Shown: positions 39,720 through 48,568 of the stretch, in pieces
Position numbering within the stretch: the stretch's first letter is position 1
Layout of the letters: each line of letters starts with the position of its first letter
NCBI RefSeq assembly: GCF_040783975.1
Contig: NZ_CP160631.1
Coordinates: 3,534,001 to 3,598,000 of the forward strand
DNA: 64,000 bases
Direction: 5' to 3'
From: Pantoea sp. Ep11b
GTDB lineage: Bacteria > Pseudomonadota > Gammaproteobacteria > Enterobacterales > Enterobacteriaceae
The notes under the pieces: generated by a model
Databases searched by the model: none
What the model was told of the DNA's origin: nothing
What the model saw: only the letters and a program-made list of their open reading frames with translations
Translations under genes and position numbers: made by a program

Positions 39720-40879
39720 GCGCGCGCCCTGACGGCCGCGCGTCCCGATTTGCGGAAGGTGATCAGGCAGATCAGCAGGCCGATAACAGCCAGCGCAGCC
39801 GCGGCAACCGGCACCGCCGTCAGACCAAATCCTTTGCCAATCACTGCACCGCCTGCCCATGCACCCAGCGCATTGCCGACGTTAAATGCCGAGATGTTCA
39901 GGGTGGACACCAGATTAGGCGCCTCTTTACCGTGACGAACCACGTTGATCTGCAGCCCCGGCACGGTAGCAAAGGTGGCCATCGCCCACAGGAACAGCGT
40001 GACCTCGGCCAGCCACAGCGCATGGCTGGTCCAGCTGAACAGCAGTGAGAAGATGGCGATCAGTGAGAAGCTGAGGATCAGGCTAAAGGAGACTTTCCAG
40101 TCGGCCAGCCGGCCGCCGAGAATGTTGCCGACCGTCAGGCCCGCGCCAATCAGGAACAGCGTCCAGCTCACTCCGCGACCGCTGATGCCGGTCACCTCTG
40201 ACAGCAGCGGCGCAATATAACTGAACAGCGCGAACATCGCTGCGGCAAAGAACACCGTCATCAGCAGTGATAGCCACAGTTTGCCGTTAGCCAGCGCGCC
40301 GATTTCACTCGCCAGATGAACCGGTTTTTCCTCTCTGTTCTGCGGCAGACTCACGATCAGAGCGATAAAGGCCAGCACGCCAATCACCGCCACGCCCCAG
40401 AAGGTGGCCCGCCAGCCAAACATCTGTCCGAAGCTGGTGCCCAGCGGAACGCCAAGCACGTTGGCTAAGGTCAGGCCGGTAAACATCAGCGCCACGGCGG
40501 ACGCCTGACGATCGGCAGGCACCAGACTGGCGGCGACCACCGCGCCAATACCAAAGAACGCACCGTGACAGAGTGCGGTAACGATCCGGGCCAGCATCAG
40601 CAGGTGATAATTGTAAGCCAGCGCGCACAGCAGATTACCGATGATAAAAATCACCATCAGCAGGATCAGCGTTTTTTTGCGCGGCAGCCGCGCGGTCAGC
40701 AGCGCCATAATCGGCGCGCCGATCGCCACACCCAGCGCATAGCCGCTGATCAGCCAGCCCGCCGAGGGAATCGACACCTGAAGGTCGCGGGCCACCTCCG
40801 GCAGCAATCCCATAATGACAAATTCCGTCGTTCCGATGGCGAACGCACTCAGCGCCAGCGCCAGTAATGCTACAGGCAT
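39716..40879 (-). CDS. MFS transporter, DHA1 (AraJ/YdhP-like) drug/sugar efflux family
   Basis: A 387-aa major facilitator with about twelve transmembrane helices. The first helix motif AIGTTEFVIMGLLPEVA is typical of the AraJ/YdhP/NepI branch of DHA1 exporters. The loop 2-3 motif region reads LLTARLPRKKTLI. A C-terminal basic tail follows (RKSGRAAVRARA). The exported substrate is unknown. GGGAGAG precedes ATG 40879. E. coli has araE beside lysR here, so the transporter differs. An 11-bp inverted repeat lies about 130 bp upstream. Confidence 0.85.
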   Translation of the reverse strand: MPVALLALALSAFAIGTTEFVIMGLLPEVARDLQVSIPSAGWLISGYALGVAIGAPIMALLTARLPRKKTLILLMVIFIIGNLLCALAYNYHLLMLARIVTALCHGAFFGIGAVVAASLVPADRQASAVALMFTGLTLANVLGVPLGTSFGQMFGWRATFWGVAVIGVLAFIALIVSLPQNREEKPVHLASEIGALANGKLWLSLLMTVFFAAAMFALFSYIAPLLSEVTGISGRGVSWTLFLIGAGLTVGNILGGRLADWKVSFSLILSFSLIAIFSLLFSWTSHALWLAEVTLFLWAMATFATVPGLQINVVRHGKEAPNLVSTLNISAFNVGNALGAWAGGAVIGKGFGLTAVPVAAAALAVIGLLICLITFRKSGRAAVRARA

Positions 40880-41011
40880 AACACTCTCCCGGTCTTATTT
40901 GCAGGTGAACCGCGCAGCTGCGCAGCGCCACGACGCGCTTTAAAATTTGATCTGCGTCACGCGGCGTATTACAGCATAGCCCCGGAGAGCGACATAGCCT
41001 GCACGCAGCAA

Positions 41012-41040
41012 AGGATTATTGCCTGCACTGCAATAATCCT
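41012..41040. promoter_or_regulatory. Perfect 11-bp inverted repeat upstream of the MFS gene
   Basis: AGGATTATTGC (41012-41022) and GCAATAATCCT (41030-41040), 7-nt centre. It lies in the 333-bp gap between the divergent MFS gene and the protease-like lipoprotein gene. It is palindromic like a repressor operator and lacks an adjacent T run, so a terminator is less likely. The rest of the gap holds an AT-rich palindrome (GAATTAATTAATTAATTC, 41126-41143) and no gene that I can see. Confidence 0.5.
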
Positions 41041-41212
41041 GCTGACGCGCTGACGTATCGCGTGCGTCTTGTGCGGGCCGCGCCAGGTTGTGATTTTCTG
41101 CTGAGCGTTTACGCTTTTTAACTGGGAATTAATTAATTAATTCGCAACCTTGCCGATATATCCCTAATAAATTGCCAGGTGATGTCATCCACTTCTGACG
41201 CAGGGAGAAAGA

Positions 41213-41839
41213 ATGCAACGACTCATAGCCTTGATGGTTTTCGGCTTAACGGGTTGCTCGGTCGGTCACTATGAGTACAGTCGGGAAGCGGAAAAACGGG
41301 TTGATATGACCGTGACCGGTATTCCCACCATACTGGGTTTAGGTACGCTCGGTACTACCATCCCGCTGACGCCGGAATACAGCCTGACCGCTGCGCATGT
41401 GGCGAAATTTTCGCTTTACCGGGTCAAAGCCTGGCATCCTGAATGCGATCTGGCGGTGGTCTACCATAAGAACAGCGAAATGAACCTGCCCCCCAGCTTT
41501 CGCAATAGCCATATCGGCGATCGGGTTAATCTCTACGGCTACAGTTTTATTTCAGCCATGCCAGTCAGCTCCAGCGGACAGAACCTGATCAACACCACGC
41601 TGGCGAATAGCTGGAACAAGCCAGCATGTGTCGTGGTTGCGGCGAATGCGGGTGTGGTGAAAGGGATGTCGGGCGGCGCGGTGTATAACGCCTCTGATGA
41701 TACGCTGGCAGGGGTGATTATTGGCTACAGTAACAACATTGATGACAATGCGACCGGCAAAACGCTCTATAAGAACGTGGCGCTCTATGTACCCTATGCA
41801 CGATTTGAAAACTGGCTGCATCAGGCGATTAAGTCCTGA
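41213..41839 (+). CDS. Predicted trypsin-like serine protease lipoprotein
   Basis: A 208-aa protein with a lipoprotein signal (lipobox LTGC, Cys15; Ser follows, so outer-membrane retention is likely). The rest reads as a compact chymotrypsin-fold hydrolase: His62 in LTAAHVA, Asp79 in ECDLAVVYH and Ser153 in KGMSGGAVYN, in the order and approximate spacing of the catalytic triad of HtrA/trypsin-type enzymes. No PDZ domain. I do not recognise a named family. It is convergent with the fimbrial operon (37 bp between stops). Start ATG 41213 has GGGAGAAAG before it. Whether it is proteolytically active is inferred. Confidence 0.72.
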   Translation: MQRLIALMVFGLTGCSVGHYEYSREAEKRVDMTVTGIPTILGLGTLGTTIPLTPEYSLTAAHVAKFSLYRVKAWHPECDLAVVYHKNSEMNLPPSFRNSHIGDRVNLYGYSFISAMPVSSSGQNLINTTLANSWNKPACVVVAANAGVVKGMSGGAVYNASDDTLAGVIIGYSNNIDDNATGKTLYKNVALYVPYARFENWLHQAIKS

Positions 41840-41876
41840 GATAAAACGCCCGATGCAGCGGGCTGACTGGGTTCAG

Positions 41877-42845
41877 TTAAAGCTCAGTAATAATAAGTGT
41901 GGCAGATGCCGTAAAATCACCCGTAGCAATACGGGTACCGGAAACCAGAGGGTTTCTGAGTGCACTGAAGACCAGATTCGTCGTCGCGGATCCTCCCGCC
42001 GGAACATTCATGGTGAAAGTGGAACCATTATTCAGTATGACGCCATTCGCCCGAACGGCGACGCCCAGCGCAGGATTGCTGGTTGTTATCTGAGATGACG
42101 ACCAGAAGACAGGCGTCATATTCAGTTTTACCGAAAAATCGTGCTTACTGGAGCCGGAACAATTTAGCGTAAAGGGCTTAGTCTTGTCCGTTTCGGATCC
42201 CGGAAATGTGCCGATCGCCGAACGCTCCAGCGGCCCAAACGCCACATCAATGCTGGGTGTACTGGTACTGCAACTGTCTGCGGCGACACGGTTAATCGGT
42301 GCTGAACACTGTACCGTTCCTTTTGGCCATTCGGCGTTGATTCCCCATAATGCCCAGCCTGAGACGTAGTTTACACCGGTAATGCTAAGGCAAAGCCCTT
42401 TATAAACTCTGCCATCCCAGACATTATTGTCGGTCCCCCCTGCGTTAGGGCCTGTGACAAAATTCGCAGTAAGTTTGTTATTCCAGGGCATATTTTCAAA
42501 ATATGAGGCAAATTCTCCCCAGTTTCTGGAAATCTGATAGATAGACTTTTCATACACCGGGCCAACCAGTTTGGTACAGCTTGTATCCGATACACAGTTT
42601 GCGAGATAGATTTGCATTACACTGGGAGAATAAGGCACAGGAACAGAATCATGCGCATTGCTTATTTTCTGAAGTATAAAAAATGTGCCTGGTCCGCATT
42701 GCACATCTGCTGCGGTAGTCTGATTAGGCCAGCAGGCAATAAGCTCAAAATCGTAAGCGTGAGCAGTTTTATTCAAAGAGAAAATAAAAACAAAGACAGA
42801 TAATAATTTCAATGATAAAAAGCAGCCCGCCCTGATTAAATTCAT
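41877..42845 (-). CDS. Fimbrial tip adhesin (two-domain)
   Basis: A 322-aa secreted protein, last gene of the fimbrial operon. The signal peptide runs to about residue 30 (ending TAHA). The N-terminal half (about 30-195) is cysteine-containing and aromatic-rich and unlike pilins, consistent with a receptor-binding domain. The C-terminal half (about 200-322) is a pilin domain: DVAFGPLERSAIG, FTLNCSGSSKHDFSVKLN and the ending GDFTASATLIITEL for donor-strand exchange. Size, order and layout fit tip adhesins such as MrpH/PapG. The ligand is unknown. Confidence 0.8.
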   Translation of the reverse strand: MNLIRAGCFLSLKLLSVFVFIFSLNKTAHAYDFELIACWPNQTTAADVQCGPGTFFILQKISNAHDSVPVPYSPSVMQIYLANCVSDTSCTKLVGPVYEKSIYQISRNWGEFASYFENMPWNNKLTANFVTGPNAGGTDNNVWDGRVYKGLCLSITGVNYVSGWALWGINAEWPKGTVQCSAPINRVAADSCSTSTPSIDVAFGPLERSAIGTFPGSETDKTKPFTLNCSGSSKHDFSVKLNMTPVFWSSSQITTSNPALGVAVRANGVILNNGSTFTMNVPAGGSATTNLVFSALRNPLVSGTRIATGDFTASATLIITEL

Positions 42846-42929
42846 ACTTACCTCTCATTTTTTTCTATCTTAACAGCCATTTTTTTATAAAATTAACACT
42901 CACTAATCGTCTGTATCTTTACTATCAGG

Positions 42930-43484
42930 CTACTCATAATTAAGTGTAAAAGTCGCAACGGCGCTAAATTTACCCCGGATGATTGAACGATTCTGAATTG
43001 CGGTTGGTCTGCCCTGCACATATCCTTTCAGGACCAGTTCAGTAGTACCCGCAGTGAGCTCAAAAGCAGGCGTTGCCTTATTAAAGGGTAAAATGACACC
43101 GTCAGTAGTCTCAAGGCCAATAGCGATCCCCCTGGCCATGCCCGTTACTGCTAACATGTCCGTCAATTCACTGTCTGCGGTCCCGGAAAATGTCAACGAC
43201 ACGGTAGTACCCAGCGATAGATCGCACTCCAGCAAGCGCACAGTGAACGGCTGACTATGCGTACGCTGATTAATGTAGAGATATTTATCAATGATGGTAT
43301 CAAAATCCAGTTCAATAACTTCTGTTTCAGGATCCAGCACGCAGGGGTCAGCAACCAGATTGCCTGAAAAATTCAGGTTATCGGTTACGCCATAGGCTCT
43401 TGAATTTATCAATAGCAGTAAAAAAAGGGTCAACAATCTGCCGGTTCTCGTTCTTTTAAAACAGCAGGATGATATTTTTTTCAT
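42930..43484 (-). CDS. Minor fimbrial subunit (pilin domain)
   Basis: A 184-aa pilin-type protein with signal peptide (to about residue 33) and an N-terminal beta-strand segment (NLNFSGNLVADPCVLDPETEV) bearing the first disulfide cysteine; the second is in RLLECDLSLG. The C-terminus is KFSAVATFTLNYE, with the alternating hydrophobics and penultimate Tyr used for chaperone binding. It starts at the stop of the preceding gene (TAATG overlap), so translation is coupled. By position it is an adaptor next to the adhesin (PapF/MrpG-like). Confidence 0.82.
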   Translation of the reverse strand: MKKISSCCFKRTRTGRLLTLFLLLLINSRAYGVTDNLNFSGNLVADPCVLDPETEVIELDFDTIIDKYLYINQRTHSQPFTVRLLECDLSLGTTVSLTFSGTADSELTDMLAVTGMARGIAIGLETTDGVILPFNKATPAFELTAGTTELVLKGYVQGRPTAIQNRSIIRGKFSAVATFTLNYE

Positions 43485-43993
43485 TACTCATACTCCGCCA
43501 GCAATGTGGCCGTTGCATTAAAAGCGCCTTCATACAACGTCACACCTGATGCGACAGGCACAGCCTTGAGCACCGGAGGCGAATTGTAATCTATAACAAA
43601 CGGCTGATTAATGATTACCGGCAAGCCATTCTGTAATATTCCAATCCCCAGCCCTGGAATATTGGTGTTAATAGCGCCCGTATTATAAGATGTCTGAGCG
43701 CCTTTCACTGTCATTTTCAGGTTTGCTGAGTCATCAGGATCTTCGCATTCAAGTGTGTAATTGATATCCTGGATATATCTTTTCCCATCGATTTTTTTGA
43801 TACCCACATTACCAAACTCAATATAAATCATCCCGTCGTTGTTGATATGGCAGGGTTTACGTTTAAGCGTGCCGTGAATTTTAACGTCAAGGGTATCCCC
43901 CGTCTGAACGGCAAAGCAAAAGGGAATAACAAAAAAAATTATCGCTATTACACTGATGTACTTTGTTAACAGCGTATGAAGCCGGGCGTCCAT
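43484..43993 (-). CDS. Minor fimbrial subunit (pilin domain)
   Basis: A 169-aa pilin-type protein: hydrophobic signal (IIFFVIPFCFAV), first cysteine in GTLKRKPCHINNDG, second in YTLECEDPDDS, and the C-terminal NATATLLAEYE beta-strand with penultimate Tyr. It lies third from the end of the operon and overlaps the next gene by one base. Probably a tip-fibrillum or adaptor subunit. Confidence 0.8.
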   Translation of the reverse strand: MDARLHTLLTKYISVIAIIFFVIPFCFAVQTGDTLDVKIHGTLKRKPCHINNDGMIYIEFGNVGIKKIDGKRYIQDINYTLECEDPDDSANLKMTVKGAQTSYNTGAINTNIPGLGIGILQNGLPVIINQPFVIDYNSPPVLKAVPVASGVTLYEGAFNATATLLAEYE

Positions 43994-44005
43994 CGTAATG
44001 AGTCC

Positions 44006-44554
44006 TTATAAATAGTCCACTTTCAGGGTTGCCGAAGCGTTGAATTCCTGTCCATTACTAAATTTAGCACCCGAATTTTTAACCAGTACAACATCCAGAG
44101 CAGGAGGCGAAGCTGCATTAATCGTAAACCATGTATTTGGACTTACCTTTTGACTATCCTGAAGCAATTTTATCCCTAATCCATTGACATCCGTGGTTAA
44201 AAGCGTGCTGTCAAAAGAAGCGGCTTCTCCAATCCATTCCATTTTGATTGTTTTTCCGTCCGCGTCACCTTTGCAGCTCAGGGAATAGTCAACGGCCTTT
44301 TTATAATAGTCACCGCTGATTTGATTAATGAATACATCACCAAATTCAATCTGAATCAGTTTATCGCTTCCGAACGTACAGGATGCGGTGGCGATAACTG
44401 TTCCTGTAATATTGACAGGAACAGGATTGACAGTAACGGCGCCCTGCGCACTGAGAAGCGGGACCAGTATACGTCCCAGAAAAATAGCGATCTTCCTGGT
44501 AAAAAAAGGGAGATCCGAAAATATCGATCTCTTTCCGCCATACTCTTCAGACAT
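44006..44554 (-). CDS. Minor fimbrial subunit (pilin domain)
   Basis: A 182-aa pilin-type protein with a rather polar N-terminus before the hydrophobic stretch (IAIFLGRILVPLLSAQGA), then NITGTVIATASCTFGSDK, second cysteine in YSLSCKGDADG and C-terminal NASATLKVDYL. A GAGGATA ribosome site precedes ATG 44554. It is similar in layout to the neighbour downstream, suggesting duplication of minor subunits. Confidence 0.8.
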   Translation of the reverse strand: MSEEYGGKRSIFSDLPFFTRKIAIFLGRILVPLLSAQGAVTVNPVPVNITGTVIATASCTFGSDKLIQIEFGDVFINQISGDYYKKAVDYSLSCKGDADGKTIKMEWIGEAASFDSTLLTTDVNGLGIKLLQDSQKVSPNTWFTINAASPPALDVVLVKNSGAKFSNGQEFNASATLKVDYL

Positions 44555-44563
44555 AAAATATCC

Positions 44564-45202
44564 TCAATCGTAATTCAACCGAAAATTAACGGTCGCAGTA
44601 AAAGGACCGACAACTAACGGCGCTGAGGTTCGTTCAGGGACGACATACCAGGTCAGTGCATCATGATAGGATGCAACAAAAAGTGGCTCGCTGCGGTAAC
44701 CCAGTCGTACATTGCGTTGTTGATTATCAAGCAAACGTAAGCCCAGGCCCTGTGCGCCCTCTACCCTGACCAGTTCCGGCGTATCCGAATCCGCAGGCGC
44801 AATAAATGAGACGGAAACAACAGGCTGTTTGCTGTCCCATGTTGTTCCTCCCTTGATGGCATCCTGAAGATGGCCACCTGCTGATAAGCAATCACGCAGA
44901 ATTAACTGGAACGGTATAGCTTCACCGCGCTGACCCAACGAGGTAAAATCTCCCGTTACCAGAGTGCCCAGGTTGATTTGTTGCCAGGCACTCTGCATTT
45001 CAAGCCGGCATGCTCCCTGGGTCAGTGCGCCGGTCACATAAAGCGTCCCTGATTCACCCTCAACCTGGCTAAAATCGTTCGCCCGGCTCAAAGGTGACAA
45101 CAGGAGTGAAATGAAAATGATTAATGCCGTTTTAAATCCTGTACCCTTTTGCATCTTCGGAACGGCATTTCCCCTGCGGGAATAAGAAGTTCTGATATCC
45201 AT
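44564..45202 (-). CDS. Minor fimbrial subunit, PapJ/MrpE-like position
   Basis: A 212-aa pilin-domain protein. The first methionine is at 45202; Met17 (45154) is an alternative start giving a compact signal peptide (TALIIFISLLLSPLSRA). The pilin features are GTLYVTGALTQGACRLE, second cysteine in LILRDCLSAGG and the end PFTATVNFRLNYD. It directly follows the chaperone gene and is longer than its siblings. Role inferred from position only. Confidence 0.78.
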   Translation of the reverse strand: MDIRTSYSRRGNAVPKMQKGTGFKTALIIFISLLLSPLSRANDFSQVEGESGTLYVTGALTQGACRLEMQSAWQQINLGTLVTGDFTSLGQRGEAIPFQLILRDCLSAGGHLQDAIKGGTTWDSKQPVVSVSFIAPADSDTPELVRVEGAQGLGLRLLDNQQRNVRLGYRSEPLFVASYHDALTWYVVPERTSAPLVVGPFTATVNFRLNYD

Positions 45203-45245
45203 ATGCTGGTCCTGATTTTGTCATCAACGCCTGGTTCGCGCGGCA

Positions 45246-45992
45246 TTAACCTTCTTTATACTCACCTACGCGACACTCTGTTCCATTGCAATGGAAAACC
45301 AATTTTGGCCGACCGCCATAATCGTTAATAAAGGTGATTTCAGGCGCGTTACCCATTTTTTCTGCACTGACCGGCAGTACCGCATTACTCTGCGGTGCAA
45401 TCATCGTCGGTTTTACTTCAGAAAGTTCTTTATTTCCTGTACCCGCCGCTGCCACAGTGAAAAAATAGGGCGAACTATTATTTACCCGATACTTTCCATT
45501 TTCGCGAGTCAGTGTGACTTTTTCTTTAAACACAGCGATCATTTCTGATGAATTTTTCACTAATGCGTGCGGCCGATAGAACATCTTTATACGCGTCTGC
45601 AACGCAATCTGAAGCGTATTGGGTTTATTGCTGCGCGGAGGGATCTCGCGCAGGTTAAAATAAAAAAGCGTCTCCTTATTCTGTGAAAGCAAATTTATTC
45701 CAGGTAGTGACTGGATTTTTATCTGACTTTTAGCCTGTGGTTCGACCCGTTGCAACGGGGGCAACAAAATCAAAGGTGAATCAATTTTATTACCGTCAGC
45801 ATCTTCAATCCATCCCTGAGCCAGATAGGGCAGTTCTTTATTTTTGTTACTGATATTCAGGCTCATCGATTTGCTGCCGCCATCGAAGATAATACGTGTG
45901 CGGTCAAGGGCAATAGCAGCATTTGCCTGCTGAACCAGCATAGCGCCCAGAAAAAAGCTCATTAATGCAGCCGGTATTAACTTCATTTTCAT
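45246..45992 (-). CDS. Periplasmic fimbrial chaperone (PapD-like)
   Basis: A 248-aa protein that folds pilins in the periplasm by donor-strand complementation. Signal peptide to about residue 25 (ending ANAA). Conserved arginine in ALDRTRIIFDGG and lysine in TRIKMFYRPHAL of the chaperone active cleft, G1 strand region TLQIALQTRIK, and the FINDYGG segment of domain 2. The start at ATG 45992 (MKMKLIPAAL), with GAGAAT upstream, is chosen because the longer open frame to 46166 runs back into the usher gene. Chaperone-usher family, P/MR-P type. Confidence 0.9.
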   Translation of the reverse strand: MKMKLIPAALMSFFLGAMLVQQANAAIALDRTRIIFDGGSKSMSLNISNKNKELPYLAQGWIEDADGNKIDSPLILLPPLQRVEPQAKSQIKIQSLPGINLLSQNKETLFYFNLREIPPRSNKPNTLQIALQTRIKMFYRPHALVKNSSEMIAVFKEKVTLTRENGKYRVNNSSPYFFTVAAAGTGNKELSEVKPTMIAPQSNAVLPVSAEKMGNAPEITFINDYGGRPKLVFHCNGTECRVGEYKEG

Positions 45993-46024
45993 AGCGATTC
46001 TCACTTTGTAATGCAAAAGAAAGC

Positions 46025-48568
46025 TTATTTTCCCGATGGCTCTTCGCAGGGTAAAAGCAACCCGCCAGATAAAGAGGGTAACGGTTTTGGCAATGTAATA
46101 TTGCACTTTTCCTGTCCATCCCATTTTATATGCATTTTTTCTCCGGCATTTATCCCGGTCAGCCATGTGCTGCCATCATCGTTGACAATGCCCGTCTGAT
46201 AGCCTCGGCTGTTTTCCACTATTGCACCAAATGGAGGAGATGAACCATCAATCAACCGAATGGTCGCCATCGCTTTCTCGCCCGCTACAACCCCAAGTCT
46301 GCGATAACCAATTGCACCTTCTGTCAATGCTCCCTGAACAACAGAACGGGGAGCGTCCATATTGTCTGATAATTTATCAAGATCGATATGGACACTACTG
46401 CGGTAATAACTGTTTAAATCACCAATGACCGCTTTTCCCATTGCATTACTGTGATTTATCCCGCCGTTACCCACTAACGGCACATCTGCGACACCATCGG
46501 TGTCGATCATCATACGCGTGGCGCCTACCGTGTTAACACGATGTAATGCCATACCTTTAGCTGTAGCGGTAAGCCCCCCCTGAAGAGACATTCCCACGGC
46601 GCTATAATGACTGTCAGTGTAGCTGGCGTTGGCAGTCATACTCGCCAAATCGCCATCATGCGTATAATAACCACTGATACTGGAGTGACCGTCTGAACCC
46701 ACGCCAGCACTCACCTGATAGTTACTGTTATTATCTATACGATCATTCAAACTAACAGAGTGAGCAGAACCGCCACGATAATACTGGCCATCGTAACCTA
46801 TTGAACCACCATTTCCCCACGGAATCGTCAGCATCATATATGCCCCATCATCATGGGTATTATGATAAACAGAACGATAACCAGTCATATTCAGGCTGAT
46901 ATTTTTTAACTTCATAAAGTCAAAATATTTTGCCAGCGAAAAGTTATAGCTTTCTGTTGCTGGTCTGTCCCAGTAAGTCTGATGACTGTAATTGATATAG
47001 CTGCCCAGACCTATTGATTGAAACTGTTTATTAAATGTTAACGTATAAAGTTCTTTTCCCTGACCGTAATTGGTTCCGTTGTAGCGTAATTCAAGGTATT
47101 GGCTCATGCTCAGATAATCACGCTCAGAAAACCGATAGCCTGCAAATGTTACCTGACTATCAATTTCCTCAAATCTTTTTGAATAACTTAGCTTATAGGA
47201 CTCCCCTGTTTTATCGGAACGATGGTTAAACCTGGCCCGGGATTGTGTTACGTCAAAGGAAAGCGCGCCAAAGGCCAATAAATCACGCCCTACCCCTGCG
47301 GATAATGCACTGTAATCGCCACCAAAGAGAGAGCCGCCATACAGCGACCAGCCATTATTCACCCCCCATGAAAACTCCCCATTAGCAAAAGCGGGCCCGC
47401 GCGTTTTCCGGGAATAATCTGAGGGTTTACCGACAGCCATTTTATAACGCACCAGTCCCGGCCGGGTAAGATAAGGAATATTGGAAGTATTGACACTAAA
47501 AGTACGTACACTTCCATCCTGCTCTCTGACCTGAACATCAAGCGTACCTGATACGGCTGAACTTAAATCCTGTATGCGGAAAGGGCCAGCAGGCACCTGG
47601 GTTTCATACAGAACACGCCCCTGTTGCATCACCGTCACTTTAGCATCGGTTTTTGCCACACCGCTGACTTCAGGCGCATAGCCACGCAAATTGGGTGGCA
47701 ACATGCTGTCATCGGATATCAGGCTTGCACCGATATACCGGAAGCTATCGAAAATATCTGAAAAAAGATAATTTTCACCCATGGTGAGTTTTGCACGCAA
47801 TTCACCGATGGCGCGATACATATAGTAGCGGCTCATGCGCAGTCTGTGTTGAGAGGACTGATTAGCGCCAGTGGTATGGTTGTAATTTCCCTGCCAGTCA
47901 CCTCTTAAACGCCATGGCCCCGCATTAAAGCCGACAATGCCATTCCCACTCAGATCCTGTTCATTTTTCTTGTTCTCAGATTGAGTGTTACTGCGCGCAT
48001 TCATGTTGTAGTCGAGGATAAATCCCGGGATCCCCTGGTCCCAGCGTGAAGGCGGATCCCAGTTATCAGCAATGTATTCGATATAGGCCTGAGGAATAGA
48101 GATATCCAGCGTATTATCGCTCAGATTTCCCGTCACCTTTGCGCCGGGCAGAGACGAAAGGTCGATACAGGAGCCACCATTCGTCCAGGTCAGCTGCTTA
48201 TTCATCTTACTTTTCAGACCGATTTGTGAAGCGATAGCAGCCGTGATACAGGGTTCACTCCCCTTTGGATCATTTTCAGGTGCCCGGAATACCACATTGA
48301 CTTCATTCAATTCATGGTGATTAACCCTGAGGGTCATAGTATATTTTCCGGGCATGACATAACCGGCCCGGGCAAAATGACTCAGGTCAATATGCTTTCT
48401 GTCACTGACATCCAGAACATCGGTATTAAACTGAATATCCTGTCCGCTGATTTCTTCCGAGGCTTCAGCATAAAAATTCCCGCTTAAAGCTAATAAAATA
48501 CTGATGAAAAGAGGCTTCAGTTGACCTTTCATATACCGCGAATCAGTTCTTTTACGTTTTCCATTCAT
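46025..48568 (-). CDS. Outer-membrane fimbrial usher (PapC-like)
   Basis: An 847-aa usher forming the 24-strand pore and assembly platform. Signal peptide ending near NFYAEA, N-terminal chaperone-binding domain (IQFNTDVLDVSDRKHIDLSHF), a long beta-barrel with plug domain, and a C-terminal domain with a final cysteine region (LLPCEEPSGK). Typical barrel strands are visible, for example PWRLRGDWQGNYNH and YTLTFNKQFQSIGLG. It starts on the stop of the upstream pilin gene (TGATG). Full length, with no disruption seen. Confidence 0.93.
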   Translation of the reverse strand: MNGKRKRTDSRYMKGQLKPLFISILLALSGNFYAEASEEISGQDIQFNTDVLDVSDRKHIDLSHFARAGYVMPGKYTMTLRVNHHELNEVNVVFRAPENDPKGSEPCITAAIASQIGLKSKMNKQLTWTNGGSCIDLSSLPGAKVTGNLSDNTLDISIPQAYIEYIADNWDPPSRWDQGIPGFILDYNMNARSNTQSENKKNEQDLSGNGIVGFNAGPWRLRGDWQGNYNHTTGANQSSQHRLRMSRYYMYRAIGELRAKLTMGENYLFSDIFDSFRYIGASLISDDSMLPPNLRGYAPEVSGVAKTDAKVTVMQQGRVLYETQVPAGPFRIQDLSSAVSGTLDVQVREQDGSVRTFSVNTSNIPYLTRPGLVRYKMAVGKPSDYSRKTRGPAFANGEFSWGVNNGWSLYGGSLFGGDYSALSAGVGRDLLAFGALSFDVTQSRARFNHRSDKTGESYKLSYSKRFEEIDSQVTFAGYRFSERDYLSMSQYLELRYNGTNYGQGKELYTLTFNKQFQSIGLGSYINYSHQTYWDRPATESYNFSLAKYFDFMKLKNISLNMTGYRSVYHNTHDDGAYMMLTIPWGNGGSIGYDGQYYRGGSAHSVSLNDRIDNNSNYQVSAGVGSDGHSSISGYYTHDGDLASMTANASYTDSHYSAVGMSLQGGLTATAKGMALHRVNTVGATRMMIDTDGVADVPLVGNGGINHSNAMGKAVIGDLNSYYRSSVHIDLDKLSDNMDAPRSVVQGALTEGAIGYRRLGVVAGEKAMATIRLIDGSSPPFGAIVENSRGYQTGIVNDDGSTWLTGINAGEKMHIKWDGQEKCNITLPKPLPSLSGGLLLPCEEPSGK

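Noticed and set aside
45993..46166. 5' extension of the fimbrial chaperone frame
   Set aside because: It overlaps the usher 3' end; the signal peptide and ribosome site place the real start at 45992.
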